Origin: Rhizobium phaseoli
GTDB lineage: Bacteria > Pseudomonadota > Alphaproteobacteria > Rhizobiales > Rhizobiaceae
Assembly (NCBI RefSeq): GCF_003985125.1
Contig: NZ_ML133569.1
Location: forward strand, 248,001 to 312,000
Direction: 5' to 3'
DNA: 64,000 nucleotides
This document shows, in pieces, positions 7,640 through 16,232 of the stretch (position 1 is its first letter; each line of letters opens with the position of its first letter). Under the pieces are notes generated by a model, which worked only from the letters and a program-made list of their open reading frames with translations, had not been told where the DNA came from and searched no databases. Position numbers and translations under genes: made by a program.

Positions 7640-7780
7640 CTATTTCGGCTCCGGTTGTTGAATCACCGCTGGTGGCGCGTCGCTCTTATTGCTGCCGTGA
7701 TCAAATGGCTTGATAGCCAGGATACCGACTATTGAAGCAATCATCGCTCCAATGATGACGATCATCAGCATTCGCATCAT
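7640..7780 (-). CDS. 46-residue single-pass membrane protein
   Basis: ATG at 7778-7780 follows GGTGGAG by 7 bases, and TAG is at 7640-7642. The product begins MMRMLMIVIIGAMIASIVGI, a clear hydrophobic helix, followed by a short polar tail with DHGSNKSDAPPAVIQQ. Start signal, helix and stop together support a real gene, although I recognise no family. It lies between the CBS gene and the LysR gene with no close partner on its strand. Confidence 0.55.
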   Translation of the reverse strand: MMRMLMIVIIGAMIASIVGILAIKPFDHGSNKSDAPPAVIQQPEPK

Positions 7781-7986
7781 CAGGGGACTCCACCCGCCCA
7801 AGATTCAACAACGGTCGAGGCAGATCGTTCCATCCATTGCCCTACTGCGTAATCGTCCGTGCCATGGTAAGCACTTCGGTGCGGGCTGTCCGACTTGAAC
7901 GACGACAGGCCGCCGCTCGAGCTTCCTCCCGTCAACCTTGGGCCTGGTTCGAGACACGCTTTGGGGTCGGGGCTTTCGTCTCACCG

Positions 7987-8883
7987 TCAATGATGCCTGG
8001 ATTTTTCGACCAGAAAGTCGATCAGCACTCTTACCGCCGGCGGCATGCCTCTGGCCGTCGTGAATACGATATAGAATTGGCTTTCTTCCGACTGCCATTC
8101 GGGCAACACCCGCACCAGCCTGCCAGCCTGCAGATCCGCCTCGCAGGCGCTGTCGAGCAGCAGTCCGAAGCCGAGGCCGGCGCGGGCTGCATCGAGGATA
8201 GCGGTCATGCTGCGGCAGGTCAGCCGCGGCTGATGCCGGATTACCCGCTTGTCGTCATTCGGGCCGATGAGCTCCCAGGTATGGAATGTCACCCACGATG
8301 TCATCGCCAGCGTCGGCTGGTCGGCGAGTTCGTCCACGCAATTCAAACCACCGCTGCGTTCCACGAGCGACGGACTGGCGACGAGGATACGCCGCGCCCG
8401 GTCGAGTTTGCGCATCGTCAGGCTTGTCTGCGTCTCCGGCTCGTTGGTCGCCCTCACCTCGAGGTCGATTCGTTCGTTGATGAGGTCGGCGCGCCGATCA
8501 GAACCGATAATCTGCAGCTTGATCTTTGGGTAACGTTCCAGGAATTCAGGCAGAATGCCGCCAACGGAGATGTCGACAAGCCCGAGCGGGCAAGCCATCC
8601 GCACCACGCCCTGCGGATCGGACTGAGCTTCGGTGACGATCGATTTGGCACGATCGGCCTCCTGCAGAATTGTCTGGCACCTTTCGTAAAAAGCCTGGCC
8701 GATCGCCGTCACCCGAAAGTGACGGGTCGAACGCTCTATCAGCCGCGCGCCGAGCCCGTCCTCAAGCCGACTGACCCGCCTGCTGAGTTTCGAACGCGGT
8801 ATCTTCAGATCGCGACTGGCCGACGCAAATCCGCCGCTGGAGACCACGGCGGCGAAATAATAATAGTCGTTAAGATCGTCCAT
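7987..8883 (-). CDS. LysR-family transcriptional regulator
   Basis: The 298-residue protein has the LTTR N-terminal helix-turn-helix: YYYFAAVVSSGGFASASRDLKIPRSKLSRRVSRLEDGLG split at residue 27, with the usual RLIERSTR after it. The C-terminal half is a periplasmic-binding-protein-like effector domain (GVVRMACPLGLVDI, then the LELIGPNDDK region). Members of this subgroup often regulate a divergent enzyme gene; here the divergent side has no gene for 400 bases. The effector is unknown. Confidence 0.9.
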   Translation of the reverse strand: MDDLNDYYYFAAVVSSGGFASASRDLKIPRSKLSRRVSRLEDGLGARLIERSTRHFRVTAIGQAFYERCQTILQEADRAKSIVTEAQSDPQGVVRMACPLGLVDISVGGILPEFLERYPKIKLQIIGSDRRADLINERIDLEVRATNEPETQTSLTMRKLDRARRILVASPSLVERSGGLNCVDELADQPTLAMTSWVTFHTWELIGPNDDKRVIRHQPRLTCRSMTAILDAARAGLGFGLLLDSACEADLQAGRLVRVLPEWQSEESQFYIVFTTARGMPPAVRVLIDFLVEKSRHH

Positions 8884-9288
8884 AAGAACAAGCTATCCGA
8901 GAGTAGGAATGAATGCTGCCCCGCTGAACGCGGTTGTATCCTCTCTCCCAAAAAGCTGTAATCACATTGTCGGCATTGGATTTTCTTTTCCGCGACCCGC
9001 CGCGGCAAAGCAAACCGATGCACATCGACCGATTCAAATCTTATGAAATTGATAAATATGAAGCCTCAATGAGGCTGGCGGGATGCCGACGTGCGATACG
9101 CAACATGCCGGTTCGGCCTACCCGCATGGCGACCAAAAACACTGCCACGAAAATGGGTGCAAAAACGCTGCAAGGACGGTCCGGCAGGGAAGACCGGACC
9201 CGTCCCCGTAGCTGATCGGAGGTCACTCGGATCAGAAACTGATTTGGAACGCCCCCGATCCGAAGACCGGGAGCATCCACTAAGTGGA
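8884..9288. other. Gene-free stretch between LysR and porin genes
   Basis: No coding frame here looks real. It holds the LysR promoter region, an imperfect hairpin with GGTCCGG (9179-9185) and CCGGACC (9194-9200), and the porin terminator at 9251-9274. I see nothing else. Confidence 0.5.
9251..9274 (-). terminator. UUCG-capped stem-loop after the porin gene
   Basis: Read on the minus strand, 10-base arms (GCTCCCGGTC and GATCGGGGGC, with two G-U pairs) close a C(UUCG)G tetraloop, an unusually stable cap. It starts 15 bases after the porin stop codon. No long U-run follows, so it may act as an mRNA 3' stabiliser as much as a terminator. Confidence 0.55.
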
Positions 9289-10353
9289 TTAGAACGAACG
9301 CTGCAGGCGGAAGTAGCCCGAAGTAGAGTCGTCGCCATCATCCGGATCGAGGTACTGAACCGAAGCCTTGGCGTAGAAGTTGTCGACGATCTGGTAATCA
9401 ACCGTCAGACCAACCTTCCAAGCATCGCCGGCACCGTCGTAGTCGTTAGGAACGGTGTCACCCGCGCTGGCACCGCCAATGTAGTTGCCATAGTACTGGA
9501 CGCCAGGAGTGATCTTGAGCTTGTCCGTTGCCTTGATGGCGTATTCGGCAGCGATAGCCCATTCAGCCGTCGAGTAGTAGGAGTTCGGGCCGCTGGAGTA
9601 GACAGCAGCGAGGCCGAGCGTGCCGGGGCCGATCTCAACCGTACCCATAGCGCGGATTGCGCCGTCTTCGTTGTCGACGTCCCAGCCGCCAGTGAGCTGG
9701 TAGCTGAAGGCACCAGCAGTGCCGCCGAGACCGAAGGCAACGCCGACATTGTTCGGACCATCGTTCGGAACGAGAAGGCCCGTGGCGGGGTCCACGTCAC
9801 CCTGGTAAACGCCGTCTTCCAGTTCATCGACGCTGAGGCCAGCGTAGAAGGTGCCGCTCTCGTACTGATAGCGGATGGAGTTGTGCAGCGTTACGACAGA
9901 ACCGATGTCGTCGGTTTCGCCGGAGAGGCCATCGTCCCACCAGCTATAGAACAGACCAGCGCGGAAGCCCGCGATGTCGAGGTAAGCGGAGTCGAGAATG
10001 GCTTCCTGGTCGGTGGCATTGTCAGCATTGAACTGCATGACGATGACGCCCGTCAGCGGACCATACTCGGTGTCGCTCTTGGCGGTGAACTGAACCTGAC
10101 CGCGGGTCACGGCATCCCAGTCAGAATCGCCGCCGACGTCTTCGCCAACGTTAACCTGGAAACGGATGTAGCCTTCGATCTTGAGGCAGGTTTCGGTGCC
10201 GGGGATGTAGAAGTAGCCGGTGCCGTAAGCGTCGCAGACGCGAACATATTCAACCGGTTCCGGCTCGGCAGCAACGATAGCGTCAGCTGCAAGAACCGGC
10301 GTCGATGCAGCAAATGCTGCTGCTGATGCGAGCAAAACCATTCTGATGTTCAT
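9289..10353 (-). CDS. Outer-membrane porin of the alphaproteobacterial Omp2/RopA type
   Basis: The 354-residue protein has a signal peptide ending about TPVLA-ADA at residue 22-23. Next come VEYVRVCDAYGTGYFYIPG and ETCLKIEGYIRFQV, the two-cysteine start of the PF02530 porin family. The rest alternates short amphipathic strands with acidic loops and ends in the outer-membrane signature YFRLQRSF with C-terminal F. It forms a general diffusion pore. A long gene-free region precedes it. The family is certain, the exact paralogue (ropA-like) is not. Confidence 0.93.
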   Translation of the reverse strand: MNIRMVLLASAAAFAASTPVLAADAIVAAEPEPVEYVRVCDAYGTGYFYIPGTETCLKIEGYIRFQVNVGEDVGGDSDWDAVTRGQVQFTAKSDTEYGPLTGVIVMQFNADNATDQEAILDSAYLDIAGFRAGLFYSWWDDGLSGETDDIGSVVTLHNSIRYQYESGTFYAGLSVDELEDGVYQGDVDPATGLLVPNDGPNNVGVAFGLGGTAGAFSYQLTGGWDVDNEDGAIRAMGTVEIGPGTLGLAAVYSSGPNSYYSTAEWAIAAEYAIKATDKLKITPGVQYYGNYIGGASAGDTVPNDYDGAGDAWKVGLTVDYQIVDNFYAKASVQYLDPDDGDDSTSGYFRLQRSF

Positions 10354-11068
10354 TTACCAATCCATTCCTTTGTCGATCGGGGCTGGCTTCCAATCGGGTA
10401 GTCGATTTGAAGCCGGCCCAGTTTGAACAGCCATCTCGGCGTGCGGATCGATCGAACCGCCAAATCGTCATCCCATACCGGGCGCGTTCAAGCAATTCTC
10501 GATATACGCGGGAGGAGTCCGATCGAGCCACTTTCCCCGAAAGCGTGATCTTTATACAACAATTTCAACTGGTTACAGCAGAAAAACGCACAAACGGCCC
10601 GGCGACGGAAACCCCTCCATCGCAAGCCGCAAACGTCATATTCTTTCATCAAAATCCTCACCGTCCGATCTTCGTCGGACACAATGGTGAAGCTCAAAAA
10701 ACTCTACCGCCGGCTAATGAACACTTACAAGGTGACGGCTTAGAACATAGTGTCCTGAATTCGATACCAATGCGTCAAAATGATGACATGTTGCCCACTG
10801 GTTGTACGCACCATAGGCCCTTAATCGTTACTAGGCTATGTATTTCTTCAGGATTTCGCCGCGATTCGAGCGCTTTTCTGCTATTTATGAGACTTTTCTG
10901 CAGTCAGAACCCTCTCTCGGCCCTGCTTGCGGCCTCATTGCGGACATTCTCACGAATGATGAGAATGCCGCTCGAAGCCCATTTCTTGGGGAGGATACCC
11001 TCTGAGGTAGCAGACCGTGCCACGATTATCGACGCAATTCCAGGCGGCGGTAGATCGCACGCTCGCAT
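10354..11068. other. 715-base gene-free stretch upstream of the porin gene
   Basis: The region is poorer in GC than its neighbours, with runs such as ATCTTTATACAACAATTTCAAC. It must contain the porin promoter and 5' leader. An open frame on the plus strand (10407-11108) has no ribosome binding site and no protein-like composition. I see no tRNA-like or strong terminator structure. A regulatory RNA is possible but not supported by a visible signal. Confidence 0.4.
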
Positions 11069-11563
11069 TCAGTCTTCGTTGGACTTGGCGTTCTCGAGAA
11101 TCATGTAGTCCAGCGGCAGCTGGGTCGAATACTTGATCTGCTCCATCGCGAAGGCGGAGGAGACGTCGCGAATCTCGATCTTTGCGATCATCCGCTTATA
11201 AAAGGCGTCATAGGCGGCGATATCGGGCACGACGACTCGCAGGAGATAATCGACATCACCGCTCATCCGGTAGAATTCGACCACTTCGGGGAATTCGGCG
11301 ACCACCTCGGAAAAGCGGCGCAACCACTCGATCGAATGGGTAGCCGTGCGGATCGACACGAAAACGGTGACCTTCGTGTTGACCTTCTCCGGATCGAGGA
11401 TGGCAACCCGACGCTTAATGACACCGTCTTCTTCCATTTTCTGGATGCGGCGCCAGCAGGGCGTCGTCGACAGCCCCACTTTCTTGGCGAGGTCGGCAAC
11501 GGCAAGCGTCGAATCTTCTTGCAGCAGACGCAGTATTTTTCGGTCGAGGCGGTCCATGCGCAC
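11069..11563 (-). CDS. AsnC/Lrp-family transcriptional regulator
   Basis: The 164-residue protein has an N-terminal helix-turn-helix (LDRKILRLLQEDSTLAVADLA, then KKVGLSTTPCWRRIQKMEEDG) and a C-terminal RAM domain with VSIRTATHSIEWLRRF and EFYRMSGDVDYLLRVVV. The GDVDY motif is the ligand-binding core of Lrp proteins. It probably senses an amino acid and forms octamers. It has no obvious target gene next to it. Confidence 0.92.
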   Translation of the reverse strand: MRMDRLDRKILRLLQEDSTLAVADLAKKVGLSTTPCWRRIQKMEEDGVIKRRVAILDPEKVNTKVTVFVSIRTATHSIEWLRRFSEVVAEFPEVVEFYRMSGDVDYLLRVVVPDIAAYDAFYKRMIAKIEIRDVSSAFAMEQIKYSTQLPLDYMILENAKSNED

Positions 11564-11626
11564 GTCAGTCCTTTCGAATTATTTTCTTTGTATAACTCGA
11601 TTCCGCGCGACGAAAAGAATTTTGTT

Positions 11627-12259
11627 TCAGGAAAGCAGCATTTTCGTCCGCTCCCGCAAGACCGGAAGCAATTCTTCTTCGAACCAGGAATTGCGTTTCA
11701 GCCAGCCGCTGTTGCGCCAGCTCGGATGCGGCAGCGGTAGCACCGCCGGCGACCGCCCGGACATGAGGCTGTCGCGCCACCCCCGCACCGTCTCAGTCAT
11801 ACCGCCCTGCCCTCCGCCGGCCATATGCCAGGCCTGTGCATATTGGCCGATGACCAGCACGAGTTCGATCTGCGGCATCGCCGAAAGTACTCTTTGCCGC
11901 CAGAATGGTGCACATTCGCGACGCGGCGGCAGATCCGCGCCTTTGTCATCATAGCCGGGAAAACAGAAGCCCATCGGCACGATGGCGAATCGGTCGCGGT
12001 CGTAAAAGCTTGCCCTGTCGACGCCGAGCCAGGATCGCAGCCGGTCACCTGAGGCATCGTCGAATGGCAGCCCGCTCTCATGCACGCGCAGTCCGGGCGC
12101 CTGGCCGGCGATGAGGATACGGGCGTTCGAAGAGATCACGGCCACCGGCCGCGGCTCGTGCGGCAACCGGTGCGCCGGCCCCTTTGCCGGCGCGTCGCGA
12201 CAGATGCGGCAGGCGGCGATTTCACGCCGCAAAGTTTCCAGCCTGGCTTCGTCGGTCAT
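11627..12259 (-). CDS. Uracil-DNA glycosylase family protein
   Basis: The start is placed at ATG 12259 (TDEARLETLRREIAACRIC), giving 210 residues; the longer upstream frame is a shadow of the nuclease gene. It has cysteines of the CRIC type near residue 18, the motif ILIAGQAPGLRVHESGLPF at about residues 48-66, and the C-terminal motif LPHPSWRNSGW. These match the family 4/5-like uracil glycosylase superfamily. The asparagine or aspartate of classical motif 1 is not obvious, so activity is uncertain. It lies 4 bases downstream of the nuclease gene. Confidence 0.8.
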   Translation of the reverse strand: MTDEARLETLRREIAACRICRDAPAKGPAHRLPHEPRPVAVISSNARILIAGQAPGLRVHESGLPFDDASGDRLRSWLGVDRASFYDRDRFAIVPMGFCFPGYDDKGADLPPRRECAPFWRQRVLSAMPQIELVLVIGQYAQAWHMAGGGQGGMTETVRGWRDSLMSGRSPAVLPLPHPSWRNSGWLKRNSWFEEELLPVLRERTKMLLS

Positions 12260-12263
12260 CACT

Positions 12264-12821
12264 TTACTCCCACCCGACGATTCGCCCGATGAAGCGCAGC
12301 GTCTCGTCGAAACTGGAATTCTGGCGGGCATGGTCGCGCACATCGCGCGGCCGCTCGAAACTTCCGGCCCACATCCCCGCCCTTGCACCCCTCGCTTCCG
12401 CCTCCTCCTTGCCGTAACCGCCATAGGAAATGGCCATGCCCCGCCGCACCATGGCGGCGTTGATGTCTCCGCCTGCCCCATTGCGGCAGACGACGAGCAG
12501 CCTGTTATAGCGGTCGCGCCGGCTGCCCTGGCAAAGCGTTCCCGATGCCAGCACCATCTCCTGCAGCGCCTGGCGCGCGGCGCGCCCGCAAGCCCAGACT
12601 GTTCCCGCCCGCTCGCAGCTCTGGTTAAGCTCCGGTGCATCGATGCCTTCGAGCCGCAAGCGCTCCCGCCCCAAAGACAGACTGTCGCCATCGGCGGCAT
12701 GAAAGGCGCCCGCATGCTTGATGGCTGCGGTATCGTTGACCTTGGCGGCGATCAGCGCCAGGAGCGCCAGCAGGGCAAAAGCGGTGACGCCGTCGCGAAT
12801 CAGGCGCAGGCCCCGTGTCAC
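12264..12821 (-). CDS. Membrane-anchored staphylococcal-nuclease-like protein
   Basis: The 185-residue protein begins with a hydrophobic segment (residues 12-27), probably a membrane anchor or signal. The SNase domain follows: AADGDSLSLGRERLRLEGIDAPE at about 43-65, split by the calcium-site aspartate, then GRAARQALQEMV, GSRRDRYNRLLVVC and VRRGMAISYGGY. RLEGIDAPE is the diagnostic motif. It is transcribed together with the glycosylase-like gene. It probably cleaves nucleic acid outside the inner membrane. Confidence 0.85.
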   Translation of the reverse strand: MTRGLRLIRDGVTAFALLALLALIAAKVNDTAAIKHAGAFHAADGDSLSLGRERLRLEGIDAPELNQSCERAGTVWACGRAARQALQEMVLASGTLCQGSRRDRYNRLLVVCRNGAGGDINAAMVRRGMAISYGGYGKEEAEARGARAGMWAGSFERPRDVRDHARQNSSFDETLRFIGRIVGWE

Positions 12822-12921
12822 GCTTTCGCCTCCTTAAAAAACAAACCCTTGGCAAAGATGGCAAACATCTTCTTAAGAATTGCCGGTTAAGCTCTTATCC
12901 ACCCTGGGATGAAGTTTCAAC

Positions 12922-14463
12922 GTGCACATGAGTACCGGCGTAAGCACATCGACCGACAAGATTATCGTCGACAGGTCGCGTAGCCACCGCAACAAGGCCG
13001 TTTCCAAGGCCGTGCGGCAGACGCGCGAACGTCTTCAGTCCGGTCATGCGTCCAATTCCTCCTTCGACCGTGACGTCCTTAAGATGTACATAGCATCGAT
13101 GCTGCAGGGCGCGACGATCATGCCGCTGTTCGTCGTCATCATCACCGCCCTCGGCGTCTATTTCACCCACGATACGCGTTTGCTCTTCTGGGCGCTGCTG
13201 ACGCTCACCTGCCACACCGGCAATATCCTGCTCGCGCGGCGCGCGCGCCGCCAGGAAATCACCTCCGAGAGCGCCCGCAAATGGCGCCGCCTGCTGCTCT
13301 CCGGCCAATTCCTGGTTGGCTGCTGCTGGGCCGTCTTCGCGCTGCAGGGCTGCGACACCTGCGAGCCGTCGAGCTTCATTCTTTATAAGGGCGCAACATT
13401 GCTGATTGCGCTCTCCGTCACGGCGATGTCGAATTTCATGCTGACGCCTGCCGTGCTGGTCGCCTTCGCGCCGGCGGTCCTGGCGCTTGGCGCCAAGAGC
13501 GGCCTGTCGCGCGACCTCCTCGAAATCAGCCTGACCGGCCTGTTCACGACCACCCTGGTCTTCTTCAACTATATCAGCGACCGGCTGTTCAAATCGAACC
13601 TCAGGATCCTCTCCTATCAGTCGGAGAAGGACGACCTGATCGCCGAGCTTGAAGTGGCGAAATCGATGTCGGACGAGGCGCGCCGCCGCGCCGAGGAGGC
13701 AAACCTCGCCAAGTCCCGCTTCCTCGCCTCGATGTCGCACGAACTCAGGACCCCGCTCAACGCCATCCTCGGCTTCTCCGAGGTGATGTCGGCAGAAGTC
13801 ATGGGACCGCTCGCCAATCCGACCTACAAGGAATATGCCGGCGATATCCACCGCTCCGGCCAGCATCTGCTCGATCTCATCAATGAAATCCTCGACCTGT
13901 CGCGCATCGAGGCCGGCAAATACGAGCTGAGCGAGGAGGCGATCTCGCTGCTCGATATCACCGAGGATTGCATCGGCATGGTCCAGCTGCGCGCCCGCGC
14001 CAAGAACATCGCCATTTCGGATCAATTCGAGCGGCAGCTACCGGCCATCTGGGCGGACGAGAAGTCGATGCGCCAGGTGGTGCTCAACCTTCTCTCCAAT
14101 GCCGTCAAATTCACGCCGCAGGGCGGCGAAATCCACGTCAAGGTCGGCTGGACGGCTGGTGGCGGCCAGTACATCTCGATCAAGGACAACGGCCCCGGCA
14201 TTCCGGAAGAAGAGATCCCCGTCGTCCTCTCGGCCTTCGGCCAAGGTTCGATCGCCATCAAAAGCGCCGAACAGGGCACCGGCCTCGGCCTACCGATCGT
14301 CCAGGCGATCCTTGCCAAGCATGACGGACAGTTCCTCTTGAAGTCGAAGCTGCGCGAGGGCACCGAGGTCATCGCCATCCTGCCCGCCAAGCGCGTGCTC
14401 CAGAGCCTGCCGGCTGTCGAAGAGGCCCAGGCCGTCGCCCGCAAGCGCAAGAGTTTTGCCTGA
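12922..14463 (+). CDS. Membrane sensor histidine kinase
   Basis: The frame opens with GTG at 12922 and ATG two codons later; which is used is unclear. The protein (513 residues) has about six membrane helices between residues 60 and 215, a short coiled coil (SEKDDLIAELEVAKSMSDEA) and the H-box MSHELRTPLNAILGFSE with H273. The ATPase domain shows the N-box VVLNLLSNAVKFTP, G1 DNGPGIPEEE and G2 GTGLGLPIV. The H-box type resembles PleC/DivJ-like kinases. No response regulator gene is adjacent, so the partner is unknown. The stop is followed by a palindromic element. Confidence 0.9.
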   Translation: MHMSTGVSTSTDKIIVDRSRSHRNKAVSKAVRQTRERLQSGHASNSSFDRDVLKMYIASMLQGATIMPLFVVIITALGVYFTHDTRLLFWALLTLTCHTGNILLARRARRQEITSESARKWRRLLLSGQFLVGCCWAVFALQGCDTCEPSSFILYKGATLLIALSVTAMSNFMLTPAVLVAFAPAVLALGAKSGLSRDLLEISLTGLFTTTLVFFNYISDRLFKSNLRILSYQSEKDDLIAELEVAKSMSDEARRRAEEANLAKSRFLASMSHELRTPLNAILGFSEVMSAEVMGPLANPTYKEYAGDIHRSGQHLLDLINEILDLSRIEAGKYELSEEAISLLDITEDCIGMVQLRARAKNIAISDQFERQLPAIWADEKSMRQVVLNLLSNAVKFTPQGGEIHVKVGWTAGGGQYISIKDNGPGIPEEEIPVVLSAFGQGSIAIKSAEQGTGLGLPIVQAILAKHDGQFLLKSKLREGTEVIAILPAKRVLQSLPAVEEAQAVARKRKSFA

Positions 14464-14473
14464 TTCAGCTAAA

Positions 14474-14517
14474 GCATGATGCCGAAAAGTGTGAGCGGTT
14501 TTCGGACGACATCATGC
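14474..14517. repeat. Rhizobial palindromic intergenic element, copy 2
   Basis: GCATGATG (14474-14481) and CATCATGC (14510-14517) flank an inner pair CCGAAAA / TTTTCGG around GTGTGAGCGG. It fits exactly between the kinase gene and the converging dgkA gene, and its right arm supplies the dgkA stop codon. It probably serves as a bidirectional transcription end. Confidence 0.65.
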
Positions 14518-14898
14518 GGGTCCAAAGAAGATATGTTTGCCGAGAACGAAGCCGAGATAGAGACAGCAGGCGGCGATCATGCAGCTCACCGCAAAGGAAC
14601 CGAGATCCTTGGCATGTTTACCGACGATCGAAATCTCCGGCGAAATCCGGTCGATCACCTCTTCGACGGCGGTATTCATCGCCTCCATCGAAAAGAGCCC
14701 GAGAAACAGCAGAACTGCGACGACCATCTCACCGGCGGTCGCGCCGACCAGCGCCAGCGCTGCGATCGAAACGACGAAGAAGCCGAGTTCCTGGCGAAAG
14801 GCAGCTTCCTTCAGCACGCGCAGAAAGCCCGCCCAGGAATAGCTGGCGGCGGCGATGAAATGCCGAAATCCGGTCTCTTTCGTCACCGCAGGCTTCAT
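14512..14898 (-). CDS. dgkA: Diacylglycerol kinase
   Basis: I choose ATG 14898 (KPAVTKETGFRHF) because AGGAGAGG lies upstream; an earlier start adds 27 basic residues. The 128-residue protein has three membrane helices and the signature FSMEAMNTAVEEVIDRI, where the glutamates and asparagine bind Mg-ATP. It phosphorylates diacylglycerol at the inner membrane, recycling lipid left by glucan or phospholipid head-group transfer. Its 3' end lies in the palindromic element shared with the histidine kinase gene. Length and topology fit the DgkA family. Confidence 0.9.
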   Translation of the reverse strand: MKPAVTKETGFRHFIAAASYSWAGFLRVLKEAAFRQELGFFVVSIAALALVGATAGEMVVAVLLFLGLFSMEAMNTAVEEVIDRISPEISIVGKHAKDLGSFAVSCMIAACCLYLGFVLGKHIFFGPA

Positions 14899-15043
14899 CA
14901 CCACGCCCTCTCCTCTTCCCATTGCGCCACGGACCCGGGAAAGGCTTCGCCGTCTCCCCTTTGGTGAGCCAATAGGCAAATAGCGAATCCGCCTGAACGG
15001 TGCAAGCGAACCGGAGACCGCATCGCCGGTGCCGGTCGCGGCC

Positions 15044-16060
15044 TCAATGTTTGCCGCTCACACCCGCCTGGGCAAAGGTTGCCATGCCGGAATGGCAGGC
15101 GGCCGCCGCCTTGACGATACCGGCGGCCAGCGCCGCACCGGTGCCTTCGCCGAGCCGCATGCCGAGCGCCAGAAGCGGCGTCTTGCCAAGCATCTCGATC
15201 GAGCGCAGATGCCCCGGTTCGGCAGAGACATGGCCGATCAGGCAATGATCGAGCGCGGTAGGATTTGCGGCTTTGAGGATCGCAGCCGCGGCAGTCGCGA
15301 CATAACCGTCGATCAGCACCGGAATGCGCTCCATGCGGGCGGCAAGAATGGCGCCCGCCATCGCCGCAATCTCGCGCCCGCCGAGCCGCCGCATGATCTC
15401 GAGCGGATCGTCGAGATGGTCGCTATGCAGCGCCACTGCCTTTTCCACCGCCGCGATCTTGCGCTCCAACATATCGCCTTCAGAGCCGGTGCCGGGCCCC
15501 ACCCAGTCGCGCGCCGAACCGCCATAGAGCGCATAGTTGATCGCGGCCGCAATTGTCGTATTGCCGATGCCCATCTCGCCGATGCAGAGCAGATCGGTGC
15601 CGCCGGCGATCGCCTCCATGCCGAAAGCCATGGTCGCGGCGCAGTCACGCTCTGAAAGCGCCGCCTCTTCGGTGATATCGCCTGTGGGATAATCGAGCGC
15701 CAGATCGAAGACTTTCAGCCCGAGATCGTGGGCGACGCAGATCTGGTTGATTGCCGCGCCGCCGGCTGCGAAATTCTCGACCATCTGCTGGGTCACGGCC
15801 GGCGGAAACGGCGTGATGCCGTGTCTGGTGACGCCGTGATTGCCGGCGAAGATTGCCACCAGCGGCCGGTTGACGGCGGGTGGGCGGCCCGTCCAGGCGG
15901 CAAGCCAGAAGGCGATTTCCTCGAGCCGTCCCAGCGCACCCGGCGGCTTGGTCAGCTGCGCGTCGCGTTCGCGTGCGGCCACCAGCGCGCGGGCATCCGG
16001 CCCCGGCAGGTCGCGAAGCAGGGTACGGAAATCGTCGAACGGCAGGCCTGAAACGCTCAT
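15044..16060 (-). CDS. cobT: Nicotinate-nucleotide-dimethylbenzimidazole phosphoribosyltransferase
   Basis: This 338-residue enzyme makes alpha-ribazole phosphate, the lower-ligand precursor of cobalamin (called CobU in the Pseudomonas denitrificans naming). Visible motifs are the N-terminal KPPGALGRLEEIA, FAGNHGVTRHGITPFP, GEMGIGNTTIAAA and the C-terminal IGHVSAEPGHLRS, which contains the catalytic glutamate. Length is normal. It is divergent from cobS, and the two final assembly steps share a 172-base promoter region. No cobalamin riboswitch motif is visible there. Confidence 0.95.
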   Translation of the reverse strand: MSVSGLPFDDFRTLLRDLPGPDARALVAARERDAQLTKPPGALGRLEEIAFWLAAWTGRPPAVNRPLVAIFAGNHGVTRHGITPFPPAVTQQMVENFAAGGAAINQICVAHDLGLKVFDLALDYPTGDITEEAALSERDCAATMAFGMEAIAGGTDLLCIGEMGIGNTTIAAAINYALYGGSARDWVGPGTGSEGDMLERKIAAVEKAVALHSDHLDDPLEIMRRLGGREIAAMAGAILAARMERIPVLIDGYVATAAAAILKAANPTALDHCLIGHVSAEPGHLRSIEMLGKTPLLALGMRLGEGTGAALAAGIVKAAAACHSGMATFAQAGVSGKH

Positions 16061-16098
16061 CTGTGCGGTTTTCCTATGAATTCGGCTATCTTGTTTTC

Positions 16099-16119
16099 AC
16101 GCAAACCACTTGTTTGCGT
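16099..16119. promoter_or_regulatory. Inverted repeat between cobT and cobS
   Basis: ACGCAAAC (16099-16106) and GTTTGCGT (16112-16119) form perfect 8-base arms around 5 bases. It lies 38 bases upstream of cobT, in the region shared with divergent cobS. It could be an operator or the start of a transcript hairpin. No regulator is known from the sequence. Confidence 0.4.
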
Positions 16120-16232
16120 CGAGCAAATCAGCTTCTTTGCGGTGGCTCTCTCTTAAAGCCGGCGAACCAAGCGAACAACACCAAAAGCGCCGCCGCGACC
16201 ATAAGTCGGGACCTCCGGCAGAACGAAACAGA

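Noticed and set aside
10407..11108. 233-codon open frame upstream of the porin
   Set aside because: No start signal, no domain, amino acid composition not protein-like; it ends in the antisense of the AsnC gene.
16200..16225. AAGTCGGGACCTCCGGCA resembling a B12 box
   Set aside because: Several core positions of the box differ and the other riboswitch helices cannot be drawn, so I do not call a cobalamin riboswitch.
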